A DNA stretch of 64,000 nt from UBA1413 sp964650525 (lineage in GTDB: Bacteria > Bacteroidota > Bacteroidia > Bacteroidales > Prolixibacteraceae), in NCBI GenBank assembly GCA_964650525.1, contig CAZYUA010000011.1, positions 46,440 to 110,439 on the forward strand, written 5' to 3'. The notes beneath the pieces were generated by a model that saw nothing but the letters and a program-made list of their open reading frames with translations, searched no databases and was not told where the DNA came from. Shown here piece by piece: positions 41,809 through 49,701 of this stretch. The translations under genes and the position numbers were made by a program. The first letter of the stretch is position 1; each line of letters starts with the position of its first letter.

Positions 41809-44800
41809 TTAATCCGGGTTTAATGCCGGAGTAAGTTTCTCTGGCTTGACCATGAATGCTGCAATGACGGCAATCCAAAGAAAGCCATTCAGCAGAATGC
41901 CGGCAACCAGAGCCAGGATATATGCGAGCGCCGTGAGGTTATTATTGGCACTTATGCCAGGAAAGATAGCTACAGCAGCAGAAGACATGCCAATCAGGGC
42001 ACCTGTGGCCAGCACAACTGCATATTGCCGGAATAACATGCAGGAGATTTTCATTTTAGAATACCCTGTAGCCAGGAGAATGGCCAGTTCCCTTTTTCTT
42101 TCGAGAACGGAGCGGGCCAAAACGACAGAAAGGCCGATGGTTCCCAGAGCGATGCCTAAAGCGCCCAGGACAAGGAAAATCGAGAGATAGGTATTGGTGA
42201 CAGAATAGAATTCAGCCAATTTGCCGGGAGCAGGCGTCAATTCTGCACCATAGTCGCGCAGCAGGTTTCTGAGATCTCCGGCAACCCTGTCCTCCTCCCC
42301 GGCAGGAGTTTCTACCAGGAATATGGAAGAGCCACTGTGTGAAGGGAAAGATCTCAGAAAGTACGCGTTGTCAATAAGCACATGGCCTTGGAAAATCGAA
42401 GGAGCCAGTCCTCCGACCAGTTTCAGGGTAAGGGTGGTTCCTGTTTCAGTCTGATAGACCAGGGTATCTCCGGGTTTCAAGCCCAGGCCCCACTGGATGA
42501 CCGTTTGATCGGCTATGGCAGGGACCAGGCCGCCGGGAAGCAACCGGGACAGTGAGAGCCAGGGATGGAGCTTATCGACGTCATTTGTGAATCTTTCGAA
42601 TGAGAAACGCCCGTCGAGGGAGGAAGGCTGAACCCCCAGTATAGAAGGGTTGGTCACCCGGTTCAGGTTCAGGCAGCTGGCATCATCCGCAGGGATCTTG
42701 TGAAATTGCACTACCCGGAATGTGGTGTCCAGACCTTCGGTTTTTCTGCGATCGCGATCGTTCAGATCGAATAAAACCGGCACCGCAGTTTCTGCAAAGA
42801 GGCTGTACCCTCCAGTACCTGAAGTTTTTGTTCCGGCTTTCGAAAGCAGGTCCTTTCGGTTTGCCCCCGTTGACACAACAAGGAAGGTAGCCAGGGCAAA
42901 CAGGGCAACTAACGCTGCATCCCTGGACGGATGGAAGGTAACAGGCAGTCGCCGGCCGGAAACAAACCTGTCAATCTCCGGGCTCCTGTTTAATCCGGCC
43001 AATTGCCGCCACCGGAATCCCAGAAGAAGCCCCCCCAGCAACAAACCTCCGGAAAGAAAGAAAAGTCCCGGCTGAAGGGTCGGTCCTGAAGTCATTTGCC
43101 ATACCGGGATCAGAACGGCACCTCCGGTCATCAGCCATGAAGCAGTTTTGTAGTTTTTCAGGTTAGCCTTACCACTACCTGTATCCAGGTTCTTATGCAG
43201 CACCGCAACATTTTGTTTCAGGAATCTTCGCAAGGGGATCCACAGGGCTACCATGGCAATCACCAGGCTTATTGCGCATCCGGCAGCCAGCGAAAGCCAG
43301 TCAGCCTTCAGATAAATCGATGGAGTCCTGACAATGTCCCACCACAAGGAATTTAAGAATCGAATGACCAGGCTAACATAAAGCAAAGCCAAAACCAACC
43401 CGGTGAAAACGCCTGGGAGGGCGGTCATCAGTGCTTCTGCCGCCAGGAGAGCTGCGGTTTTCTTTTGCGTGTACCCCATTTGTAGCAGGGTTCCCATCTG
43501 GGGTTTCCTGTTTTCGAGGGTCAGTGAGAATAACAGGGAGGTGAGAACGACGGCAGCCAGGAGAAGGAAAAAACTCAACCCCAGGAACAACTGGCCGAAA
43601 TCGACCCCATTCCTGGCGGCTTCCATGCCCTCTTCCTTCACTGCCTGGGTGAAAAATCCAAAATCAGCGGGAGTCAGGGATTTTTTGAAGAGGGTACGGA
43701 ATTGGATATCGGTCATTGTTCCGGGCGGAAAACGGATAGCTGTGGCATTTCCAAACCGGTTTGACCATATTTCGGCTGCAAGTTCAGGAGAAATGAAGGC
43801 TTTCGGGGTACCCCGCCAGGTATTCCAGTAATCTTCATCCTCCTGTCGTATTCTGCTCAGGTCGATGGGGATGCCTGCATCCCACTCCCTGCAATGCCCT
43901 GCATCTGCAAGTCCCGGTAACGGCGGCATCAAATCCCTGTCGCCAAAAGTTCCGGTCATGGGCACAACCCCTCCTACCCGCATAATAACTTTTTTTTCTG
44001 TTACCTGCCGCAAGGCACCTACCTCGTAATACGCCATTACAAGGGTGTCTCCCTGGGCAATGTCAAGGTCTGAAGCGACCCACTCGTTGACCAGGATCTC
44101 GTCTTTCTTCATCCGGGGTATCTCAAAAGAAGAAACAAAGGAGTAAGGGACCTCCCTGTTATTGGATCTCAAGCTGTTGACGAAATAGGTCATCACAGGC
44201 CGGCTACCCGGAAGGGCACTGAAAACCGTGGTACTCTTTTCATCCACAAAAATCCTGTCGGACGAGATTTCCGTTTCCCCGGTTTGCCCGATGGTTTTAA
44301 GTCTCAAGCCGGCATCCTCAGGCAAAAAGCCGGCAATCACGGCTTTCTCCAGTTTTACGGGATCCGGATCTCCGGAAACAAGCATCCGGTTGGCTCTCCC
44401 TTCCAATTCCATCAATCGGTTGAGCCTGTCGAGGGAAATAAAAATGTTGTATGGGGCGCTTTGGATGTTGGTAAGGTTAAAGCCTCCCATCTGAGACCTG
44501 CCGGCTACTCCCGAAACCACAATCCTGAGGGGAACCGTATTCCCGGATTCTGTGACAAAGGGGGTATTGAGGGGTATGACACTGGCTTTAGCCATCCGGA
44601 CCAGCACGGGGTCTCCGGTGGTTACTCCTAACTTCAAGGCAAGATTTTCGCTGATGACCGCCTTATCTCCACCCACCAATGCAGATAAGTCAAAACCAGC
44701 TACGACATCGAAGTGGCTGTCAATACCGGTTACCTGAACCCTGTTGACCCGGTTCACCCCTCCTCCGGAAATGGCTGATCCCTCCAGGATCATCACCGGT

Positions 44801-45054
44801 GCTACGGGAACTCCCAGGCTGTCGGAAATGGTGCCGGCCAAATCAGCTCTGAAATACCGGTCTTTGACGGTAATCAGGTGGGTAATGGAACCCAGCCTTT
44901 CGAGGGTAACTTTTTGCAAACTATAGCGAACCGAATCACCGGTAATAAGGGCTCCGGTAAGCACTGCGGTACTGACCGTCACACCCAGGGTCACCATCAG
45001 GTTACGGATAAAATAGTGGCGCCTGGTTTGCCACACCAAACGAAACAATCTCAT
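41809..45054 (-). CDS. FtsX-like ABC transporter permease
   Basis: 1081 aa permease with two FtsX-type halves. An N-terminal helix (about 18-38, LMVTLGVTVSTAVLTGALI), a long periplasmic domain, three helices around 495-640 (FLGLSFFLLLAAVVLTSLLF), two central helices and three C-terminal helices (YLSIFLVLGALGIALGTIGL to NGFLWIAVIAAFMV). It resembles lipoprotein-release or MacB-type exporters that move substrates out of the inner membrane. The ATG overlaps the stop of the ATPase gene (ATGA), and it is the last gene of the long operon. Confidence 0.9.
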   Translation of the reverse strand: MRLFRLVWQTRRHYFIRNLMVTLGVTVSTAVLTGALITGDSVRYSLQKVTLERLGSITHLITVKDRYFRADLAGTISDSLGVPVAPVMILEGSAISGGGVNRVNRVQVTGIDSHFDVVAGFDLSALVGGDKAVISENLALKLGVTTGDPVLVRMAKASVIPLNTPFVTESGNTVPLRIVVSGVAGRSQMGGFNLTNIQSAPYNIFISLDRLNRLMELEGRANRMLVSGDPDPVKLEKAVIAGFLPEDAGLRLKTIGQTGETEISSDRIFVDEKSTTVFSALPGSRPVMTYFVNSLRSNNREVPYSFVSSFEIPRMKKDEILVNEWVASDLDIAQGDTLVMAYYEVGALRQVTEKKVIMRVGGVVPMTGTFGDRDLMPPLPGLADAGHCREWDAGIPIDLSRIRQEDEDYWNTWRGTPKAFISPELAAEIWSNRFGNATAIRFPPGTMTDIQFRTLFKKSLTPADFGFFTQAVKEEGMEAARNGVDFGQLFLGLSFFLLLAAVVLTSLLFSLTLENRKPQMGTLLQMGYTQKKTAALLAAEALMTALPGVFTGLVLALLYVSLVIRFLNSLWWDIVRTPSIYLKADWLSLAAGCAISLVIAMVALWIPLRRFLKQNVAVLHKNLDTGSGKANLKNYKTASWLMTGGAVLIPVWQMTSGPTLQPGLFFLSGGLLLGGLLLGFRWRQLAGLNRSPEIDRFVSGRRLPVTFHPSRDAALVALFALATFLVVSTGANRKDLLSKAGTKTSGTGGYSLFAETAVPVLFDLNDRDRRKTEGLDTTFRVVQFHKIPADDASCLNLNRVTNPSILGVQPSSLDGRFSFERFTNDVDKLHPWLSLSRLLPGGLVPAIADQTVIQWGLGLKPGDTLVYQTETGTTLTLKLVGGLAPSIFQGHVLIDNAYFLRSFPSHSGSSIFLVETPAGEEDRVAGDLRNLLRDYGAELTPAPGKLAEFYSVTNTYLSIFLVLGALGIALGTIGLSVVLARSVLERKRELAILLATGYSKMKISCMLFRQYAVVLATGALIGMSSAAVAIFPGISANNNLTALAYILALVAGILLNGFLWIAVIAAFMVKPEKLTPALNPD

Positions 45055-45734
45055 TCCCTTAAGGTTAATTGTCCGTTATCCAGATAATAAACCCGTTCCA
45101 TTTTGGCTGCGAGGTCAGGAGAGTGACTGACGACAACCAGGGCTGTGTTCCCCGCGATACTTAAGTCGATGAGCAGGCCGGAAAGCGTGGAAGCATTCCG
45201 GTCATCCAGGGCACCGGTAGGCTCATCAGCCAGTATCAGGCTTGGCTTGGTGATCATGGCCCGGACTACAGCAGCCCGCTGGCACTCACCACCCGACATC
45301 TCACCGGGTTTTTGAAACCGTTGGTTCCAAATCCCGGTTTTTTCGAGCAGATGCTCAGCCCAGTCCTTTTCTTCTGCTGTGACTTTATTTTTGAAGGCCA
45401 GCAACGGAAGCAGAACGTTTTCAAGCAGGGTACACTGTGGAAGCAGGTGATGAAGCTGGAAAACAAAACCCAGTTCCCGGTTGCGGAACAACGCCAGTTC
45501 ATTGCCTGACAAGCGTCCGGTATCCCGGCCGTTGAAGAGAACAGTACCGGCATCGGGCCTGTCGAGGGTTCCGATCAGGTTCAGGAGCGTGGTTTTACCA
45601 CTGCCGCTGCGCCCGACAATGGCGACCCTGGATCCTGCCTCCAGTTGCCAGCACAGGCCGGAAAGTACCTCCCGGTAGGCAGGGCTCCCAGGAGAGCCAT
45701 AGCCTTTGATGACCCTATCCAATGTCAATAGCAT
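45051..45734 (-). CDS. LolD/MacB-type ABC transporter ATP-binding protein
   Basis: 227 aa from ATG 45734: Walker A GRSGSGKTT, Q-loop LGFVFQLHHLLP, signature MSGGECQRAAVVRA, Walker B LILADEPTGALD and switch VVSHSPDLA. It pairs with the FtsX permease downstream. The start lies 20 nt inside the end of the glycosyltransferase gene, so translation is probably coupled. Confidence 0.93.
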   Translation of the reverse strand: MLLTLDRVIKGYGSPGSPAYREVLSGLCWQLEAGSRVAIVGRSGSGKTTLLNLIGTLDRPDAGTVLFNGRDTGRLSGNELALFRNRELGFVFQLHHLLPQCTLLENVLLPLLAFKNKVTAEEKDWAEHLLEKTGIWNQRFQKPGEMSGGECQRAAVVRAMITKPSLILADEPTGALDDRNASTLSGLLIDLSIAGNTALVVVSHSPDLAAKMERVYYLDNGQLTLRE

Positions 45735-47031
45735 TCGCTCTCTTATTGATGGTTTGTTCGTATACCTTAACCATTTCCAGGGCATGAATACGAATGTTGA
45801 ATTTTTCTTCAACCCCGGCCCTGGCTTGACGGCTCAAGGCCGCCAAACGATCCTTACCGGATAAGATTTCTATCCAGGCCTGCGCCAGCCTTTCCGGGGT
45901 ATTGGGGGCATAGGTCACACCCCCTCCAGACTCGCGGATAATTTCAGGGAAAGCTCCCAAAGCAGGCTGAACAATAGGGATCCCCGATGCCATTAGTTCG
46001 GCCAGATACATCCCGAAGGCTTCCCCGTTGCGCACAGGAACAGAAGCTATGGCTGTCTTCCTGAAAAACTCCCTTCTGCCCTCCCCGTCAAAGTCGTCAT
46101 GAAAAATGACGTTACCCTCCATCCCGGCCGAAGCTATACGGCGTCTGAGCCTCCTGAGAAACCGGTTGTCGGCAGCCGTGGATCCCCCGGTAATCATAAG
46201 ATTGACATCTTCAAAACCGGGTTTCTGCTTCAAAAGAATAAAGGCTTCTACAAGGATATCCAGTCCATTTTCGTGACACATCCTGGACAAATAGCCTATA
46301 TTCCTTTGTTTTTCATCCGAAGGAATCCATTCATATTCGAGGGGATCGACGCCCAGATAGACCGGGAAGATCTTTTCCGCCGGGATCCCGATTTTTTCCT
46401 GCATAACCTTTCCAAAGTAATGACTTACCGCAATGAAAGCATCCACATCAGAGGCTTTTTCATGAATCAGCCGCCATATCCGGTCTCTTTGTTGCGGCTC
46501 CATCACATCTACCCATACATCCTCGTCCTGCAGCGAACAAACCACCGGGACTTTCAGTCTCTCCCGGATCCGGTGAGCCAACCCCAGCAACAAGGCATTG
46601 GAGAGATGAACCACATCCGGGTGGCAATGAAGGCTCATCCAATCCACGAGTTTTTCCAATTCCTCTTTTTGTCTTCCCTCTTCTCCTTCCAGCATCGAGA
46701 CCGTCATTTCATCGAGGCCTTTGGCGTTGGTTGAACCCGACATGGAGGCTGCCAGTTTCATGAATACCCTGGAATTCAAAATCCGGTCAAACCATTGCGG
46801 AGCGTTCCGGAAAACGGGGAAAACCTGTTTCAGGTAAATGCTTACAGCTCCGTAGAACACCGGGATATTGCGCGAAATGTCGTGTTCATCGGCAAACAGG
46901 GGAAGATACATGGGAATTTTCACCACCTGGTGGCCGGTTTTCTTCAGGGCATCGACAATTTTGCTGTCGCGTAAACAATTGCCGCAATAAAAAGAGCCTC
47001 CTGAACCCGGAATAATCTGGATTATATTCAT
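45715..47031 (-). CDS. Family 4-type glycosyltransferase
   Basis: 438 aa from ATG 47031. GT-B fold: N-terminal MNIIQIIPGSGGSFYCGN and a nucleotide-sugar half with NIGYLSRMCHENGLDILVEA and the E-x7-E motif in GEAFGMYLAELMASG. It transfers a sugar from an activated donor; the acceptor is unknown. The ATG overlaps the stop of the propeller gene 47028-48149. In an operon for electron carriers and propellers, it may glycosylate an exported product, or it may be a passenger. Confidence 0.88.
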   Translation of the reverse strand: MNIIQIIPGSGGSFYCGNCLRDSKIVDALKKTGHQVVKIPMYLPLFADEHDISRNIPVFYGAVSIYLKQVFPVFRNAPQWFDRILNSRVFMKLAASMSGSTNAKGLDEMTVSMLEGEEGRQKEELEKLVDWMSLHCHPDVVHLSNALLLGLAHRIRERLKVPVVCSLQDEDVWVDVMEPQQRDRIWRLIHEKASDVDAFIAVSHYFGKVMQEKIGIPAEKIFPVYLGVDPLEYEWIPSDEKQRNIGYLSRMCHENGLDILVEAFILLKQKPGFEDVNLMITGGSTAADNRFLRRLRRRIASAGMEGNVIFHDDFDGEGRREFFRKTAIASVPVRNGEAFGMYLAELMASGIPIVQPALGAFPEIIRESGGGVTYAPNTPERLAQAWIEILSGKDRLAALSRQARAGVEEKFNIRIHALEMVKVYEQTINKRANAIDIG

Positions 47032-48149
47032 TTTTTCTTTTTTGTTCCGAAACAATAAACCACACCATCACCGGCTCCTATGATAATTTTGTCGCCGGTT
47101 ACTGCAGGATTGCTGATGATGGCCGATCCGATCTCATATTGCCAGAGAGGTTTGCCATCTGCCAGGTTCAGAATAAACAGGTCTCCCCGCATGTTGGCAG
47201 CAACGACCTTTTTCCCTGCAATTACGGGAGAAGCTTCCACCCTGCTGCCTGTATTGAAATTCCAGATTTTTCTGCCCGTTTCTTTATGATAACAATAGAC
47301 ATTTTTGTCGTGATTGGCAGAAAGAACATAACTTCCGGCCAGTGCAGGGGAAGACACAAAGGGGAGTTTAACTGACGGATCGTCCCAGGTCCAGGATATT
47401 GCCCCTGTGGATAAATCGACCATCGAGAATTTCCCATCGTAATCTCCAACCCAGGCTTTGGTACCCTCAACGACCACTGAACCGGCAATGTACGTTGCGA
47501 CATTGATTTTTTTTACTGCCCGGCCGGTTCCGATGTCCACCAGATGCAGGAAACCATCGCAACCCCCGAAGATTGCCTGCCCGCCCTGGCAACTGGCTGC
47601 ACCATTGATGTAGTTGTCAGACTCATATTTCCATTTTGCTTTACCACTCGCGGCATCCACACAATGCAAATAGTAATCGTAACTCCCAACCAGCAGGCTA
47701 ATTTTATCTCCGGTTTGATACCAGTTTGCCGAACCTATGATCTGGTTTTCGGTGTGATACTCCCAGATTTTCTTTCCCGAAAACAGGTCGAGGGCATAAA
47801 GAATTCCATCCAGGTTGCCGATATACACTTTTCCATTGAGAATCAGGGCAGAGGCTTCAATGCTGTTTGAAGTTTTGCATTGCCATAGCTTTTTCCCTTC
47901 CGGGCTGAGCGCATACACTACGCCATCGGTGGAGCCGACAATGATGATATTCTGGCAAACAACAGGAGACGATTTGATCATGCTGCCTGTGTTAAAGTTC
48001 CACAAGAGGTCGGGAGTGTCGGGAATGTTGGCTGATACAGTGCCGGTGAGCCTCTGGTTTCCCCGGAACAACGGCCAGCAACCCGGATCCTGGGCTGACC
48101 CCATCAGAGACAGGAAGAGCAAAAACAGCAGGGTTTGCAACAATTTCAT
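47028..48149 (-). CDS. Secreted PQQ-like beta-propeller protein
   Basis: 373 aa from ATG 48149, with signal peptide (LLQTLLFLLFLSLMGSAQ). The mature part is a propeller of about 8 blades with the tryptophan-docking-type pattern DGVVYALSPEGKKLWQ, DGILYALDLFSGKKIWEY, SGKAKWKY, TGRKIWNF, DGKPLWQY. Catalytic residues of true quinoprotein dehydrogenases (paired Cys, active-site Asp, Ca site) are not obvious, so cofactor binding is uncertain. It begins 8 nt after the flavoprotein stop. Confidence 0.88.
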   Translation of the reverse strand: MKLLQTLLFLLFLSLMGSAQDPGCWPLFRGNQRLTGTVSANIPDTPDLLWNFNTGSMIKSSPVVCQNIIIVGSTDGVVYALSPEGKKLWQCKTSNSIEASALILNGKVYIGNLDGILYALDLFSGKKIWEYHTENQIIGSANWYQTGDKISLLVGSYDYYLHCVDAASGKAKWKYESDNYINGAASCQGGQAIFGGCDGFLHLVDIGTGRAVKKINVATYIAGSVVVEGTKAWVGDYDGKFSMVDLSTGAISWTWDDPSVKLPFVSSPALAGSYVLSANHDKNVYCYHKETGRKIWNFNTGSRVEASPVIAGKKVVAANMRGDLFILNLADGKPLWQYEIGSAIISNPAVTGDKIIIGAGDGVVYCFGTKKKK

Positions 48150-48156
48150 GATGGTT

Positions 48157-49701
48157 TTATTTAGTTTCAAGGGCACCGGTCGGACATGCTTTTACCACGC
48201 GTTCAGCAGTTTCAGCCAAAGCCCGGTCGACCGACTCATCAAAAGGAATGCCAATGATAATGTCGAATCCCCGGCCTATATAGGTCAAACCCAGTTTTTC
48301 GCGGTATTTCCCGGTTAACCTGACACATATGCCGCACCGGATGCATTTCTGAGGTTCATACACCACGGTGGTACCACTGAAGTTTTTCGTAATGATTTTT
48401 CGGGGACTGGAGAGGAACCGGCGCTGCTCTGCCTTGTACTGGTCAGAGAGTAGCCTCAGTTTGCAGGTTTCGGCACCGCGACAATCACAGTGCATGCAGC
48501 GGCGCGCTTCGGCGATCGCTTCCCCGCGGGAGAATCCGGACAGAACCTGTTGGGGTATCAGGCGCCGCCCTGCTGCTGACTCCTTGAGGTACTCTTCCAG
48601 TTCAGGCGGAAGCAGTTTTCCGAAACGGGAGTTAAAAAGCTGTTTTTCTCCCGTGACAGCCTCTCCATGGAGGTACTGAAGCACAGAAAAAGCCACCTCT
48701 TTACCCTGGCCCACAGAACGGACTGCCAAACGGGAGGCCCGGAGGACAGCTCCTACGGCAAAGATACCCTTTTCAGAAGTTTCGTACCCATTGCGGGTCA
48801 CTTCCATACCCTTCTCTGTACCTTTTAGCTGGAACGATTTGGTGAGATCGTTAAGGGAGCCTGTGGCAACGACGATGGCATCAAAGGTTTCTTTCAACTG
48901 GTCAAACATTCGGTCATCTACGGGGGTATTTCCCCTGAATAGGATTCCGGTGTTCAATAGGGAAAGAATCTCGCGGTCCAGGACTTCCGGAGGCAACATC
49001 TCTTTCGCAATGGCGCTTCTGAGGAGTCCTCCGGGCTTGTCATCCTTATCGAAGAGAGTCGGGGCAATCCCTTTAAGCCGCAGGTAGTAGGCTGCGGCCA
49101 AACCGGCCGGTCCGGCCCCGATAATGGCCGCAGTTTTCCCGCCCATAGGTGCCGGCGGATAAGGATGCAGGTCGCTATGATCGGCCACAGCCCTCTTCAG
49201 CAGGCATATGGAGACCGGTTCATCTACTGTTTTCCGGTGACAGGCCCCTTCGCAGGGTGCCGGACAGATTCTCCCCAGTACCGCAGGCAAAGCAATGTCT
49301 CTTTTTACCATCCGGAGTGCTTCTTCCCATAACCCGGATGCGATCAGCCGGTTCATCAAAGGAATGTTCATATGGGCAGGGCAGGCTACCTGGCAGGGAG
49401 CTTCACAATCACCCAAGTGGTCGCTGAGCAGCAGTTCCAGGGCTGTCTGCCTTGCTTCCCGGATCTCTTCATCTTCCGTGATGATTTCCATTCCCGGGGC
49501 AGCAACAACGGAACAGGAGGGAAAAAGCTTCCCCGCCTGGTGGTCTTTTACGAGACAAAGCATGCAAGAGGTGAAATGATCCAACTCATCGTCCCAGCAG
49601 AGAGCAGGAATCCGCACTCCGGCGACCAGTGCGGCTTTCATTACCGACGTCCCGGCAGCCACTTCCACTTCCCGCCCGTCTATTCTCAGTTTTACCGTCA
49701 T
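48157..49701 (-). CDS. GltD-related Fe-S flavoprotein with hydrogenase-type 2Fe-2S domain, lacking the NADPH-binding domain
   Basis: 514 aa. N-terminal 2Fe-2S domain like that of NuoG/HydA (Cys35, 46, 49, 63: C-x10-C-x2-C-x13-C). A GltD-type Fe-S region follows (CEAPCQVACPAH; RICPAPCEGAC), then an FAD domain (IIGAGPAGLAAAYYL, 193-207; KPGGLLR; VVATGS; GIFAVGA). Between VVATGS and GIFAVGA only about 30 residues remain where GltD/NfnB proteins carry a ~130-residue NADPH domain with a second GxGxxG; that domain is missing. C-terminal Fe-S motifs are CMHCDC, CIRCGIC and ACPTGAL. It probably exchanges electrons with the NuoEF-like partner, whose gene overlaps it (ATGA). Confidence 0.85.
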   Translation of the reverse strand: MTVKLRIDGREVEVAAGTSVMKAALVAGVRIPALCWDDELDHFTSCMLCLVKDHQAGKLFPSCSVVAAPGMEIITEDEEIREARQTALELLLSDHLGDCEAPCQVACPAHMNIPLMNRLIASGLWEEALRMVKRDIALPAVLGRICPAPCEGACHRKTVDEPVSICLLKRAVADHSDLHPYPPAPMGGKTAAIIGAGPAGLAAAYYLRLKGIAPTLFDKDDKPGGLLRSAIAKEMLPPEVLDREILSLLNTGILFRGNTPVDDRMFDQLKETFDAIVVATGSLNDLTKSFQLKGTEKGMEVTRNGYETSEKGIFAVGAVLRASRLAVRSVGQGKEVAFSVLQYLHGEAVTGEKQLFNSRFGKLLPPELEEYLKESAAGRRLIPQQVLSGFSRGEAIAEARRCMHCDCRGAETCKLRLLSDQYKAEQRRFLSSPRKIITKNFSGTTVVYEPQKCIRCGICVRLTGKYREKLGLTYIGRGFDIIIGIPFDESVDRALAETAERVVKACPTGALETK

